Below, piece after piece: positions 26,717-37,411 of a DNA stretch of 64,000 nucleotides; the first letter of the stretch is position 1, and every line of letters begins with the position of its first letter. The position numbers were made by a program, and so were the translations under genes. The notes beneath the pieces are model-generated. The model worked only from the letters and a program-made list of their open reading frames with translations, was not told where the DNA came from and made no database searches. The stretch spans positions 82,252-146,251 of the forward strand of contig NZ_JVSP01000003.1 in NCBI RefSeq assembly GCF_001061665.1, read 5' to 3'. The stretch comes from Rothia mucilaginosa (GTDB lineage Bacteria > Actinomycetota > Actinomycetes > Actinomycetales > Micrococcaceae).

Positions 26717-28336
26717 TTAGGGCTTGTCGTGGTGGCCCTTATGCGCGGTGCCGTGGTCTTCATCGTCGGCAAATTCGTCGAGCGCGATGTGGGTGCGCGG
26801 CTCCGAAACGAGCTTCTTCACCACGGGGCGGGCAGCAATCACAGGCACGGAACCGGTGTAGCCTTCACGGACGCGAGCAATCTCGTTGACGCGGTCACGA
26901 ACCGTGTACCAGCCGATAATCAGCAGCGGGATAACCACCAGCAGCGATGCCAGGGTGTAGGTACCCACCGGGTAATCCAGTGCCATCAGCACAATCACAA
27001 TCGCGAGGAACACCATCACGGCCCAGTCGCTGAAACGACCGCCGGGTGCGCGGTAGTTGGGGCGCTTGTACTTGCCCTCGCCGACCAGCTTCAGGTACTT
27101 CTGATGCGACATTGCGATAGCCGCCCAGCTCGCCATGGTGCCCACCGAGGCGATGTTCAGCACGACCTCGAACGCCTGCTCGGGAACGAAGAAGTTCAGC
27201 ACAACACCGAAGAGGCCAATCACGCCGGTCAGCAGAATACCTGCCACCGGAACGCCGGAGCGGGACACCTTGGTGGTGAACTTCGGTGCGGAACCTGCAA
27301 CACCCATCGAGTGGAGGATACGGCCGGTGGAGTACAGGCCAGCGTTCAGCGAGGAAGCAGCCGCGGTAATAACGACCAGCTGCATAATCGGTGCGGTACC
27401 GTCAATGCCGATAGCGTCGAAGAAGGTCACGAACGGCGACTCTGCATCCTTGTATGCGGTGTAGGGCATGAGCAGGCAGAGCAGAACCACGGAACCAACG
27501 TAGAAGATCGCGATACGCCAAATCACGGTGTTGATAGCGCGGGGGATAACCTTCTCAACGTTCTTGGTTTCACCACTGGTGGTGCCGACCAGCTCGATAC
27601 CGGCGTAGGCGAACACAACGCCCTGAACCACGATAAGAGCGGGAAGGATACCGTTGGGGAAGAAGCCGTCATTGGCTGCAATAAGGCTCAGGCCGGGGGT
27701 GACGCCGTTGATGGGTTCACCGAAGACCAGGTACCAGATGCCCACCGCCATGAAGGACAGCAGGGCAAGAATCTTAATGAGTGCGAACCAGAATTCCAGC
27801 TCACCGAAGAGCTTCACGGAGATAAGGTTCAAGGCAACGGTGATGACAACGACGATGAATGCGCTGAGCCACTGGGGAATATCTGCGAAGAACTGGTTGT
27901 ATCGACCGAACCAGCTGATGTAGATAGCGATTGCGGTGGCGTCTGCAACGGCGGTCATTGCCCAGTTCAGCCAGTACAGCCATCCGGAGACGAATGCGGC
28001 CTTTTCGCCGTAGAATTCGCGGGTGTACGAGACGAAGGAGCCCGAGGAGGGGCGGTGAAGAATCAGCTCGCCGAGGGCTCGAAGGATCAGGTAGCCGAAG
28101 AAGCCGATGACGGCGTAGATGACGGCGAGCATGGGGCCTGCGTCCTGCAGGCGGCTACCGGTGCCCAGGAACAGGCCGGTACCGATAGCGGAACCGATGG
28201 CGATCATCTGGAGCTGGCGTGCGCCGAGCCCCTTGTGGAAGCCTTCCTGCTCGTGTGCGAACGGGTCATCTGTGGGGGGCTTAGTGTACTGATCCGCTGC
28301 AGAAGTCTGCGGGTTCTTGTTCGGCGAGGTGCTCAC
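26717..28336 (-). CDS. Amino-acid permease, APC superfamily (AAT type)
   Basis: 539 residues and 12 membrane segments. The N-terminal consensus QLQMIAIGSAIGTGLFLGTG is the unwound TM1 substrate site; SGSFVSYTREFYGEKAAFVSGW and FAYAGIELVGTTSGETKN are typical of AAT-family permeases such as AnsP/CycA/GabP. The C-terminal tail is charged and ends HKGHHDKP. Substrate is not decided; asparagine-type permeases are the nearest in pattern. GTG 28336 with AAGGAGGT upstream. The neighbouring ornithine cyclodeaminase gene suggests amino-acid catabolism. Confidence 0.88.
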   Translation of the reverse strand: MSTSPNKNPQTSAADQYTKPPTDDPFAHEQEGFHKGLGARQLQMIAIGSAIGTGLFLGTGSRLQDAGPMLAVIYAVIGFFGYLILRALGELILHRPSSGSFVSYTREFYGEKAAFVSGWLYWLNWAMTAVADATAIAIYISWFGRYNQFFADIPQWLSAFIVVVITVALNLISVKLFGELEFWFALIKILALLSFMAVGIWYLVFGEPINGVTPGLSLIAANDGFFPNGILPALIVVQGVVFAYAGIELVGTTSGETKNVEKVIPRAINTVIWRIAIFYVGSVVLLCLLMPYTAYKDAESPFVTFFDAIGIDGTAPIMQLVVITAAASSLNAGLYSTGRILHSMGVAGSAPKFTTKVSRSGVPVAGILLTGVIGLFGVVLNFFVPEQAFEVVLNIASVGTMASWAAIAMSHQKYLKLVGEGKYKRPNYRAPGGRFSDWAVMVFLAIVIVLMALDYPVGTYTLASLLVVIPLLIIGWYTVRDRVNEIARVREGYTGSVPVIAARPVVKKLVSEPRTHIALDEFADDEDHGTAHKGHHDKP

Positions 28337-28641
28337 GCTATACCTCCTTGGATAGTTACGTCTGAAGCACGTGCTACACGAAATGTGGTTGGGAACACGT
28401 CTGCGGGTTATAACGACTATAGCACGGTAATTTAGGTAATATAACTCGCATCACGTAACAATTTATATACATATAATGCATATCTTATGAATATATTTGG
28501 TTCATGTTGTAATGTGTGGTTTTCATTGTTTTGTGAAATAGATTAATTGAATCCTGAGTCCAAAAAATCAATTACCCCACCACCGCACAGCACAAGAGCA
28601 CCCACAACGGGGTGCTCTCACAACCTATCCAAAACGGGGAC
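28337..28641. other. AT-rich intergenic region upstream of the permease gene
   Basis: 305 bp. From about 28420 to 28580 it is strongly AT-rich, with no coding frame of quality. It probably contains the permease promoter. The right end holds the terminator of the next minus-strand gene. No riboswitch fold was recognised by eye. Confidence 0.4.
28595..28618 (-). terminator. Terminator of the small basic protein gene
   Basis: AGAGCACCC / GGGTGCTCT stem, 24 bp behind the stop at 28642. Confidence 0.65.
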
Positions 28642-29028
28642 TTAGCCCTCCATCAGCCGGTCAATCTTCGCCCGCAACGCGCGCTCGCGACGGTTCAACC
28701 ACCACCAGCTCGGCCAGTGCAGGAACGAACGGCGACCCACCTGCACGACCGAGGGTAGCTTTGCCTTGGCCAGCGCCTCGTCAATCTGTGGGTCCTCCGC
28801 ACCCTCGGCGCGCATCCGCTCGATAAGCGTCAGGGACTTGGCGACATCGCCGTGACCCATCACGTGGCGGCTCTTGCGCTCCAGCACCGCGTCCAGACGG
28901 GCGCGCACCGGAGCAATAGCGGCGGCGTTCGGGTGCTCACGTTCAGCGCGCCGCTGCGCCTGACGAGCCCGTTTTTCGCGGTTAAGCTCGCGCCGCTTCG
29001 CGCTATTTTTTGCCTTTGATGCGCCCAT
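28642..29028 (-). CDS. Small basic protein of unknown function
   Basis: 128 residues, highly basic at both ends: SAKRRELNREKRARQAQRR at the N-terminus and RRERALRAKIDRLMEG at the C-terminus. An acidic middle (RMRAEGAEDPQIDEALA) and a Trp-rich patch (FLHWPSWWWLNRRE) lie between. No family was recognised. A nucleic-acid or ribosome contact is conceivable from charge alone. Codon use matches the neighbours, and AAAGGGAC lies before the ATG, so it looks like a real native gene. Confidence 0.7.
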   Translation of the reverse strand: MGASKAKNSAKRRELNREKRARQAQRRAEREHPNAAAIAPVRARLDAVLERKSRHVMGHGDVAKSLTLIERMRAEGAEDPQIDEALAKAKLPSVVQVGRRSFLHWPSWWWLNRRERALRAKIDRLMEG

Positions 29029-29320
29029 GAGAGTCCCTTTCGGTGCCGCAATATCGTGTGCGTTATCCCCGTAGCGGGTCGGGCTGGTGATTGAACCGCG
29101 GGCCGAACCCCACTCGAGGCATTAGGTCATTAATACCTCTACTTTACCGCGCAATTCCGCGGAATCACCGGCCGAGCAAACCCCAAAAAACCCCACAAAA
29201 AGATAGAGCTTCTTAGTTATGCCTTGGTAAAATAGTGCGAGTAGGAGGCGCCCCGCGCGCCAACAAAATGGTGAACCGGTCCACTAGGCGTCCGGTCGCA
29301 TCTATCCAAGGAGTCAGCAT

Positions 29321-30349
<1,029 letters not shown>

Positions 30350-30379
30350 GGTACCGCGCGCCTAGCGCAGCCGCAGAGC

Positions 30380-30430
30380 AAAGAGCGGTGCCCGCCTCCT
30401 CTTCACGAGGGGGCGGGCACCGCTCTTTTA
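30380..30430 (+). terminator. Terminator after fba
   Basis: AAAGAGCGGTGCCCGCC (30380-30396) pairs with GGCGGGCACCGCTCTTT and continues as T-rich sequence. Confidence 0.92.
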
Positions 30431-30509
30431 AATCTCGGGTGAGGGTCGGTCGGGACCGACGCTCGCACCGGGTCTCAGCTGGGCGGGGTTGACCTGCCGC
30501 CGCGGTCAG

Positions 30510-31091
30510 CTAGTGGCCGCCGCAGCCGCAACCACCGCATCCGCAGCCGCCAGACTTGACGGCCACCGAGCCGGAGGCGGGAATACCGTCGCCGGTGTCG
30601 CCGCCCATGAGGTTTACGCGGTTGCCGATGTCCGGGCCGCCCACCGGCTGGGTGGTCTTGCCGGCCAGGGTGGCCGCAAAACCGGCGGGCTCGGCCAGGG
30701 GGCTGAGGTTCGGCACCATGGAGGAGCCGGTCGGGCCGCACGCCGCGGCGGCCGCGTTCGCCTTCGGCTGCGACACCATGTGCGCGCGGGAGAAGCGCTT
30801 GATCTGCTCTGCGGTCGGGTAGGTGAAGGACACCTTCACCTCGCCGTTGACGAGCATGAGCGGCAGCACCTCGCGGCCGTTCATCTCAATCTGCTCGGCC
30901 ACCGGGGCGCACTCCTCAAATGCAGAGGGGTACGAATCGGTGGAGTACACCTCAATCTCAACGCCCGAATCCAGGGCTTCCTGAGCTGCCCCCAGGAAGA
31001 CGGAGCGCTCCATGTCCTGCGGGTCCTCCGGGTTCTCGCCCGGGCCGGGGATAAATACTTCAAGAACGGTCTCGGTTGCCGTTTCAGTCAT
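30510..31091 (-). CDS. ArsD-like protein with Cys/Gly metal-binding tail
   Basis: 193 residues in two parts. Residues 1-100 follow the ArsD metallochaperone pattern: LEVFIPGPGENPEDPQDMER in place of the cysteine loop, GVEIEVYSTDSYPSAFEE and EVLPLMLVNGEVKVSFTYPT. The ArsD cysteines of that loop are absent. A linker follows, and the protein ends GGCGCGGCGCGGH, four cysteines plus histidine in a glycine run that could bind a soft metal. No arsenic genes are nearby. AAGAAGG precedes ATG. ArsD-like is a fold-level inference; the metal tail is directly seen. Confidence 0.6.
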   Translation of the reverse strand: MTETATETVLEVFIPGPGENPEDPQDMERSVFLGAAQEALDSGVEIEVYSTDSYPSAFEECAPVAEQIEMNGREVLPLMLVNGEVKVSFTYPTAEQIKRFSRAHMVSQPKANAAAAACGPTGSSMVPNLSPLAEPAGFAATLAGKTTQPVGGPDIGNRVNLMGGDTGDGIPASGSVAVKSGGCGCGGCGCGGH

Positions 31092-31426
31092 CGTGTAGCC
31101 TTCTTACTTTATTGGCGCTCGCCTGTTCGCGGCGCCGGTTCTTCCCTAAGTGTACTCGCGCGCTACCCGCGCATTGAAGCGAGGCTAAAATGCCAGATTT
31201 GCGGAATATTTGCAGAAATTCGCTGAAACCGATTGCGGTTCATATGTAGCGGCCCCGGGTGCGGTATTCTGAGTTCATATGCACCGGAGTGTCTAGAGCG
31301 GCTTCCCTCAACTGGCCTCCCCGGGAGCCCCGGTGCGGAATCCATCAGGCAATGACGCCGCATCCGTCGCGGACGAGCCTGCGCTACGAAAAATACGCTA
31401 CCCCTAGCGCTAGAGAAGGAGCATAC

Positions 31427-31939
31427 ATGTTTGGTTTCGGCAAGAAGAAGAAGGAAGCCGCCGCACAGGAAGCCGCATCCGCAGACGTCTACGTCGCACC
31501 CGTCACCGGCGAGTACCTGCCGCTGAGCGAAGTTTCCGACCCGGTCTTCTCCCAGGGCGTCATGGGTGACGGCTACGCCGTGAACCCCACCGCAGGTACC
31601 ATCGTTGCCCCCGTTGCGGGCACCATCGCCCTGATTCAGGACACCCTGCACGCCTTCATGCTCCGCACCGACAACGGCGGTGAGGTGCTCGTGCACATCG
31701 GTATCGACACCGTTGAGCTCGGCGGCGAGGGCTTCACCAAGATTGCAAACGTGGGCGACAAGGTGGAGGCAGGCGCCCCCATCATCGAGGTGGACTGGGC
31801 AGCCATCGAGGGTCGTATCCCCTCCAAGGAAACCATGGTGATGATCACCAACACCGCCAAGTTCAACATCTCGAAGGACTCCGAGGCACGCCGCCCCGTC
31901 AACGCCGGTGACCGCGTGGCCCAGGCTACCAAGAAGTAA
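31427..31939 (+). CDS. crr: PTS glucose-type enzyme IIA
   Basis: 170 residues, cytoplasmic phosphocarrier. GTIALIQDTLHAFML holds His75 and GGEVLVHIGIDTVELGG holds the phosphorylated His90, the same numbers as in E. coli EIIA-Glc. GEGFTKIANVGDKVEAGAP is the following conserved loop. A short lysine-rich N-terminus (GFGKKKKE) could touch the membrane. ATG 31427 has AGAAGGAG upstream. No IIBC gene lies next to it, so it probably serves transporters elsewhere and may take part in carbon-source regulation. Confidence 0.93.
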   Translation: MFGFGKKKKEAAAQEAASADVYVAPVTGEYLPLSEVSDPVFSQGVMGDGYAVNPTAGTIVAPVAGTIALIQDTLHAFMLRTDNGGEVLVHIGIDTVELGGEGFTKIANVGDKVEAGAPIIEVDWAAIEGRIPSKETMVMITNTAKFNISKDSEARRPVNAGDRVAQATKK

Positions 31940-31984
31940 TCGAGGCCCCTACGTTGGGTGAAGATCTCGCGCAGTGACCGCACG

Positions 31985-32032
31985 AAAGGTCGCGTTCTGC
32001 AGGCTCGCACGAGTCTAGAACGCGGCCTTTTT
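31985..32032 (+). terminator. Terminator after crr
   Basis: AAAGGTCGCGTTCT and AGAACGCGGCCTTTTT form the arms, with a T run at the end. Confidence 0.85.
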
Positions 32033-32309
32033 CGTTATTCGAGAAATTTTTTAACGACCCCGAGGTGTTAAACCCGAAAAGCGGCGGAAAAGGTGAAACG
32101 CCCAACCGCCCCTTGCGCCGAGAGTAAAAAGGAGGTGTGCATAATACCCCAGAATCCCTAAATACCCGTGAAGAAACGATAAAAAATCGTTATTCTACTT
32201 AGAGTTACAGTTTGAGTTGAGAGATTCCGGCATCTCAGCTATAAACGGAAACTTTGAACCCAACCACACACATAACGCTCAACTCACTACAGAAAAAAGG
32301 ACCACTACG

Positions 32310-33914
32310 GTGACCGTACTCTCGAACACCACCAAGAAGATGAGCCGCCGCGGCTTCCTCGGTGCCTCCGCACTCGTGCCCGCAGCCCTCGCGCTGCAGA
32401 CCGGTGAGGCCCACGCAGCCGCCAACACGACCGCACAGCTTGCCGCCGTGCGCAGCGGATCCCCCGCGCACCAGCTGCTGTACAAGACCGATGAATTCTT
32501 CATCGCACACCGCGGCGCGGGCAACATCAGCCCCGAGCACACCGCCTACGCATACGCCGAGTCCGTACGCCGCGGCGCCCTGGCCGTCGAAATTTCCGTG
32601 CGCACCACCCGCGACGGCAAATTTGTCTGCATGCACGACGCCAGCATCAAGCGCACCACCGGCGCCAACCTGGTCGTCCGCGACACCAACCTCGATGAGC
32701 TGCGCCGCCACCGGGTCGACATGCGTGAAAACCTGGGCGATAACATCGGCCTGTACGACATCCCCACTCTCGAAGAGGCCATCGAAGCCATCAACAACGT
32801 GCCCGAAGGCGGCGAATACGCCTCCATCGGCGGCAAGAAGGTTGTGCTCTTCATCGAGGCGAAGGACGGCCAGGCACAGCAGGGCCTGCTCAAGTTCATC
32901 ACCGACCGCGGCCTGCAGCGTCGCACCGTCATCAAGATGTACCGCGACGGCAGCGGCGGCTTCAACCCCACTTCTCGCTACCTCAAGCTCGTGAACGCCG
33001 CGGGCTGCGGCACCTGGTGCTACTTCGACGGCGGCGACCCCATCGACAAGATTTCCGCTATGGCCCGCCACAAGAACGTGGACGCCCTCGGCGTGCCCTT
33101 CTACGAGAAGCCCACCGGCGCGGGCTACGGCTCCATGAGCGAGGACGCCGTGCGCACCCTCACGAGCCTTGGCAAGGCTGTCATCGTGTGGGAGGTCCAC
33201 CGCCGCTCCGTCTACGAAAACTACAAGGCGCTCGGTGTGAAGGGTTTCATGTGCCCCGACCCCTACTGGGTGATCGGCGACCCCTTCGACTCCAGCGTGA
33301 AGATTAACACCGGCCGTCGCCAGCACGGCATCCTGCCGGCCGACCCCTCCACCGCGGCCGACATGCCCGAACTGAACGGCAAGGCCATCGTGCACCGCCA
33401 GCGTTACGACGAGTCCGTGCTGCTCGGCCCCCTGTCTAACTTCACCACCCGCGATAAGTACACCCTGGACTTCTCCATGAAGTGGACCGGTGAACTGCCC
33501 AAGCAGCAGAGCCACTACGGCTACGTTGCCTTCGGCCGCCAGCACGATGGCGCCTTCGGCATCGGCAAGAAGTTCGCCGCCAAGCAGGATGACGGCACCT
33601 ACCTGCTCGCGGTGCGCCCCTCGTACCAGGGCGGCTCGGTCGCGCAGATTCTCTGTTTCGCCCCCGGCCAGTCCACCCCGCGCGTGCTGCACACCATGAA
33701 GCTGCGTCAGAAGGTCACCACCGGTCAGGCGCTGAACTGCAAGATCGTGGTGAACAAGAACAGCTTCTACTACACGATTAACGGCCAGTACTCCAGCCCG
33801 ATTAACCACAGCGCCTACCGCGGCCCGTACGTGCACTTCGGCCGCTTCCACGGCACGAATGACGGTGGTCCTCTGGAGCTGACCCGCATCGAGGCACGCC
33901 AGTCCTGGGTTTGA
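32310..33914 (+). CDS. Tat-exported glycerophosphodiester phosphodiesterase family protein
   Basis: 534 residues. The twin-arginine signal KKMSRRGFLGASALVPAALA ends at AHAA. The GDPD barrel begins FFIAHRGAGNISPEHTAYAY with the catalytic His-Arg, then VCMHDASIKRTT with HD, and VVLFIEAKDGQ with the metal-binding Glu. After residue about 370 comes a beta-rich domain (DKYTLDFSMKWTGELP..., YYTINGQYS) that looks like a lectin or laminarinase-type jelly roll. It probably cleaves glycerophosphodiesters, including teichoic-acid fragments, at the cell surface. GTG 32310 with AAAAAAGG upstream is chosen; the frame before it is leader sequence. Confidence 0.88.
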   Translation: MTVLSNTTKKMSRRGFLGASALVPAALALQTGEAHAAANTTAQLAAVRSGSPAHQLLYKTDEFFIAHRGAGNISPEHTAYAYAESVRRGALAVEISVRTTRDGKFVCMHDASIKRTTGANLVVRDTNLDELRRHRVDMRENLGDNIGLYDIPTLEEAIEAINNVPEGGEYASIGGKKVVLFIEAKDGQAQQGLLKFITDRGLQRRTVIKMYRDGSGGFNPTSRYLKLVNAAGCGTWCYFDGGDPIDKISAMARHKNVDALGVPFYEKPTGAGYGSMSEDAVRTLTSLGKAVIVWEVHRRSVYENYKALGVKGFMCPDPYWVIGDPFDSSVKINTGRRQHGILPADPSTAADMPELNGKAIVHRQRYDESVLLGPLSNFTTRDKYTLDFSMKWTGELPKQQSHYGYVAFGRQHDGAFGIGKKFAAKQDDGTYLLAVRPSYQGGSVAQILCFAPGQSTPRVLHTMKLRQKVTTGQALNCKIVVNKNSFYYTINGQYSSPINHSAYRGPYVHFGRFHGTNDGGPLELTRIEARQSWV

Positions 33915-34287
33915 GAGCGCAGGTGGGCTTAAACCACCGCCGAGTACCCCGCCACTCGCGGCTCACCACCGCGGAGAGCGAGGCGCAGGGCTTCGCGGAT
34001 GCACACCGAGCATCCCTTCCGGGCTAGGCCTCCCATAATCCCCCCAGCTGCTCGCGCACCGAGCGAGAATCCACCCCGAAGGGGGCTGCATCCGTGGCGG
34101 ATGCGGCCCCCTTCGGCGTGCTCGGGCGGGTTGGTCGAGTGGGGGAGAGGGGCATCGGCGGCGCGCGAGGGCACCCCGTGCGCGTTTTGGGGCGAGTAGC
34201 GGGCCGCGGGGTAGGGGAGAAGCGCGGGACTAGAATTAAAAGCGTCAGAGTCGACCGCACCGGCCGCCCCAACCCGAAAGGCACGCC
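33915..34287. other. GC-rich intergenic region with hairpin and gabD promoter
   Basis: 373 bp. The reading frames here are low quality. It contains the hairpin at 34076-34116. A TAGAAT box at about 34231, 57 bp before gabD, may be its promoter. Confidence 0.5.
34076..34116 (+). terminator. Hairpin downstream of the GDPD gene
   Basis: CCGAAGGGGGCTGCATCCG-TGG-CGGATGCGGCCCCCTTCGG, a 19-bp arm with a T:G pair. It has no T run and lies 160 bp behind the stop. Confidence 0.6.
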
Positions 34288-35997
34288 ATGACCACCTCGC
34301 CCGAAAACTCCGCCGCCGAGAGCGCTACTTCCGAAAAGCCCGTCGCAAACACGGCACCAGAGAGCCCCACTTCCGAAAAGCCCGCCGCGAAATCAGCCCA
34401 GCTGCGAGGCCGCACCGAACCGCACAAGCAAAGCATCAACATGCCGCAACGCGAACCCATCGACCCCTACGAGCGGCCCTCCTACCCCTTCTTCTACGTG
34501 CCCACCGACCTGCTCATCGGCGGCAGCTGGGTCACCGGCGACAACGGCTCCTTCCCCGTGCACAACCCCTCCTGCGACCAAATCCTCGCGCACGTCGCCG
34601 ACGCCAGCGTCGAACAGGGCATCGAAGCACTCGACGCCGCCTGCGACGCCCGCACCTCATGGGCGGCAACCAGCCCCCGCGAACGCGCCGACATCCTCAA
34701 CCGCGCCTACACGCTCATGACGCAGCGCACCGAAGTCATCGCCCGGCTCATGACCCTCGAAATGGGCAAGCCCCTCGACCAGTCCCGCGGCGAGGTCGCC
34801 TACGCGGCAAACTACCTGCGCTGGTACGCCGAAGAAGCTGCCCGCAACTTCGGCCGCACCGCCGTCGCCCCCGAATCCGGGCTGCAGATCACCACCGTAC
34901 GCCGCCCCGTCGGCCCCTGCCTGCTGATTACCCCCTGGAACTTCCCGCTCGCCATGGCGGCACGCAAGGTCGCCCCGGCGCTCGCGGCGGGTTGTACCGC
35001 GGTGCTCAAGCCCGCCTCCCTGACCCCGCTTAGCTCCCTGTACTTCGCGTCCCTGATGCGTGAGGCGGGCCTGCCGGACGGCGTGCTGAACGTGGTGACC
35101 ACCTCCCGCACCAGCGAGGTTGTCTCCGCGCTGATGGCTGATGAGCGCCTGCGGAAGGTCTCGTTCACCGGCTCCACCGCCGTGGGCCGCACCTTGCTCG
35201 CGCAGGCCTCGCAGAACGTTCTGCGCACCTCCATGGAGCTGGGCGGCAACGCACCGTTCATCGTCTTTGAGGATGCGGACATCCCCGCCGCCGTGGAGGG
35301 CGCTTACGCGGCGAAGATGAGGAATATGGGCGAGGCCTGCACCGCCGCCAACCGATTCATCGTGCACGAGGACATTGCCGAAGAGTTCACCCGCGCTTTC
35401 GTGGAACGCATGGAGGCGACCGTCGTGGGTGACGGAACCGTCGACGGAACCGAATGTGGGCCGCTAATTCAACCTTCAGCGGTTGAATCCATGCTTTTTA
35501 TGGTCGAAGACGCCCTGGGCAAGGGCGCGCTCCTCGCCTGCGGTGGAGACATTCCCGAGCTTGAGGAGAACGTTCCGAGCGATACCGGCGGCATGCCCAA
35601 GAACCTCAACAAGGGCAACTTCATCAACCCCACCGTGCTGACCGGCGTGACCGATTCGATGCGCGTGTGGCGTGAAGAAATCTTCGGCCCCGTCGCCCCG
35701 ATTGCAACGTTCGGCGGCTACGGCGAGGAAGGCGAACGCACCGCGCTGAAGCTCGCCAACGACACCGAGTACGGCCTGGCGGCGTACGTGTACACGAGCA
35801 ACCATCCGCGCTTTACGCGCATGGCGGCGGGCCTGGAGTTCGGCCTGATCGGTTACAACTCCGGCGTCATCTCGAATGCGGCGGCACCCTTCGGCGGTGT
35901 GAAGCAGTCCGGCATGGGCCGCGAGGGCGGCCCGGAGGGCCTGGAAGAGTACACCGAGCTGCAGTACATCGGCGCGCCGAACCCGTTCGCCGGGTAA
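34288..35997 (+). CDS. gabD: Succinate-semialdehyde dehydrogenase, NAD(P) type
   Basis: 569 residues, aldehyde dehydrogenase superfamily. LITPWNFPLAMAARKVAPAL, VSFTGSTAVGR, the catalytic Glu in SMELGGNAPF and the catalytic Cys in NMGEACTAANRF are all present, as is EIFGPVAPI. The pattern is that of GabD-type enzymes ending GABA breakdown. The first about 50 residues are a low-complexity Ala/Ser/Glu tail with TSEKP twice, longer than usual. If the start is correct this tail is disordered. The gene stands alone; no transaminase gene is adjacent. Confidence 0.9.
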   Translation: MTTSPENSAAESATSEKPVANTAPESPTSEKPAAKSAQLRGRTEPHKQSINMPQREPIDPYERPSYPFFYVPTDLLIGGSWVTGDNGSFPVHNPSCDQILAHVADASVEQGIEALDAACDARTSWAATSPRERADILNRAYTLMTQRTEVIARLMTLEMGKPLDQSRGEVAYAANYLRWYAEEAARNFGRTAVAPESGLQITTVRRPVGPCLLITPWNFPLAMAARKVAPALAAGCTAVLKPASLTPLSSLYFASLMREAGLPDGVLNVVTTSRTSEVVSALMADERLRKVSFTGSTAVGRTLLAQASQNVLRTSMELGGNAPFIVFEDADIPAAVEGAYAAKMRNMGEACTAANRFIVHEDIAEEFTRAFVERMEATVVGDGTVDGTECGPLIQPSAVESMLFMVEDALGKGALLACGGDIPELEENVPSDTGGMPKNLNKGNFINPTVLTGVTDSMRVWREEIFGPVAPIATFGGYGEEGERTALKLANDTEYGLAAYVYTSNHPRFTRMAAGLEFGLIGYNSGVISNAAAPFGGVKQSGMGREGGPEGLEEYTELQYIGAPNPFAG

Positions 35998-36006
35998 GCC
36001 TGATAC

Positions 36007-36053
36007 AGCGAAGCCCCGGAGGGTACCCGAGAAGGTGCCCGCCGGGGCTTCGC
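36007..36053. terminator. Terminator between gabD and the sucrase/ferredoxin-like gene
   Basis: AGCGAAGCCCCGG and CCGGGGCTTCGC form the arms between two convergent genes. Confidence 0.8.
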
Positions 36054-36076
36054 GCTATCTAAGTCATGCGCGGGTT

Positions 36077-37237
36077 TTAGAGCTGGTGCAATGCGAGCAG
36101 TTCGCGGCTGAAAGCATCTGCGGGACCCTTGCCGCAGGAGTTGGGGCGCGGCTCAAGGGTGACCCGCCCGAAGAAGGCGACCCAGGTGCGTCCGTCGGTG
36201 TGGGAGGTGAGCGCCGCCTCCATGGTGGGGTGTTCGGAGAAATCTTTAGGCGAGAACGCCGCAAAAAATTCAGGGGAGAATTCAGTGCTTGTCTCGACGT
36301 TCACATCGACGCCCGCCTCGCAGAGCGCAATGAATGCCTCCCGCCCCGATGTTTCACGTGAAACCAAACCTCCAGAGGTTACTTCTTCGCCCTTTTTCTC
36401 TAGTTCGAGGCGTACGGCAACCTCCGCCGCCTGCTCCACCGGAGTATCCGTGCTGCGGCCTCGCAGACCGTGCAGTGACGGAATGGAACGACCCGCCAGC
36501 GACAGGTACGCCGCCAGCGCCGAAGGCTCCGACAGGCGACCGTAGGTGTAGCCGGTGGGTAGCATAATGCCGACTGGGGCAAAGCGGTGGCCACCCGTAT
36601 GCGAGCACTCCCAGACCGCATTACCCGGCAGGATATCCGCCAGGTGCGCCGCAATGGGGCGACCGCGCAGGGCACAGCAGCGGTCGCGCTTGGAATGAGT
36701 GCACACGAGAATGGCGGGGGAGTCCATGAGCTCCGCGTCGGTCGCCTGAATCAACGCCTCCGGGTTGTCCAGGGGCAGGTCGAGCAGCTGCTCGGGGGTG
36801 CTCACGCTGAACGAGTAGAGCTTCTCCTCGCCCGGGGTGCAGAGCGCGTAGAGTACCCGGTGGGTCGGGTTGCCGGATGCATCCAGCGCGCCGTGCAGTA
36901 CACGCCCCGCCCTGCCCGCCTGGCGGATCAGCAGGAACTTCAAACCCGCCTGTGAGACTGCCTCGCCCAACGCCTCCGAAAGCTCCTCGCCGAGGGCGGA
37001 GCCGTCCAGCACGTCGCGGCCCCACTGGCCCACGTGTTCGAGTGCCAGCCAGGCGGTGGCGCGTCCGGCGGTGCCGCCGAGAGCCTCGTCGTCGTAGAGG
37101 GAGCAGGAGTCCGCCGGGATGCTCGTGGCGCGGGTGCGTGAGGATAGCTCATCGGCGTGTGCGGCACGCAGGTTGTTTAGCTCGGCGGGGTTGGTGGCGC
37201 GCGGCTCGGGGGTTGCGGGGGTGCAGGATTCAGTCAT
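36077..37237 (-). CDS. Sucrase/ferredoxin-like family protein
   Basis: 386 residues of the Suc_Fer-like group, a thioredoxin-fold [2Fe-2S] ferredoxin family. The signature ILVCTHSKRDRCCALRGRP ... VWECSHTGGHRFAPVGIMLP gives the cysteine ligands (C-x8-CC ... C-x3-H). Sucrase activity is historical and doubtful; electron transfer is more likely. The C-terminal third is variable. ATG 37237 has AAGGAACC upstream and a TAGAAT nine bases away. It is convergent with gabD. Confidence 0.88.
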   Translation of the reverse strand: MTESCTPATPEPRATNPAELNNLRAAHADELSSRTRATSIPADSCSLYDDEALGGTAGRATAWLALEHVGQWGRDVLDGSALGEELSEALGEAVSQAGLKFLLIRQAGRAGRVLHGALDASGNPTHRVLYALCTPGEEKLYSFSVSTPEQLLDLPLDNPEALIQATDAELMDSPAILVCTHSKRDRCCALRGRPIAAHLADILPGNAVWECSHTGGHRFAPVGIMLPTGYTYGRLSEPSALAAYLSLAGRSIPSLHGLRGRSTDTPVEQAAEVAVRLELEKKGEEVTSGGLVSRETSGREAFIALCEAGVDVNVETSTEFSPEFFAAFSPKDFSEHPTMEAALTSHTDGRTWVAFFGRVTLEPRPNSCGKGPADAFSRELLALHQL

Positions 37238-37411
37238 GGTTCCTTGATTCTACGCCTGCGGGATGTGAATGATCTATGTTGCCCCTGCACGGTCTAAATG
37301 CTGAAAGACAACCGTATAAGGGTGATTTTTAGGGGTTATCGGGCGGTCAACTACTCAGGAAGAAGCGCACCGCCCCGCACCGGTGGAGGCATAAGCGCCT
37401 CGGGTTAGACC

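Noticed and set aside
26729-28435. 568-residue frame opposite the amino-acid permease gene
   Set aside because: Antisense shadow of a well-supported membrane protein.
28337-28641. Riboswitch upstream of the amino-acid permease gene
   Set aside because: AT-rich, but no recognisable aptamer or attenuator pair by eye.
32235-33851. 538-residue frame opposite the GDPD gene
   Set aside because: Antisense shadow; the plus strand has signal peptide and catalytic motifs.
33915-34287. Short frames on both strands behind the GDPD gene
   Set aside because: Arise from GC-rich hairpin sequence; no start signals or family pattern.
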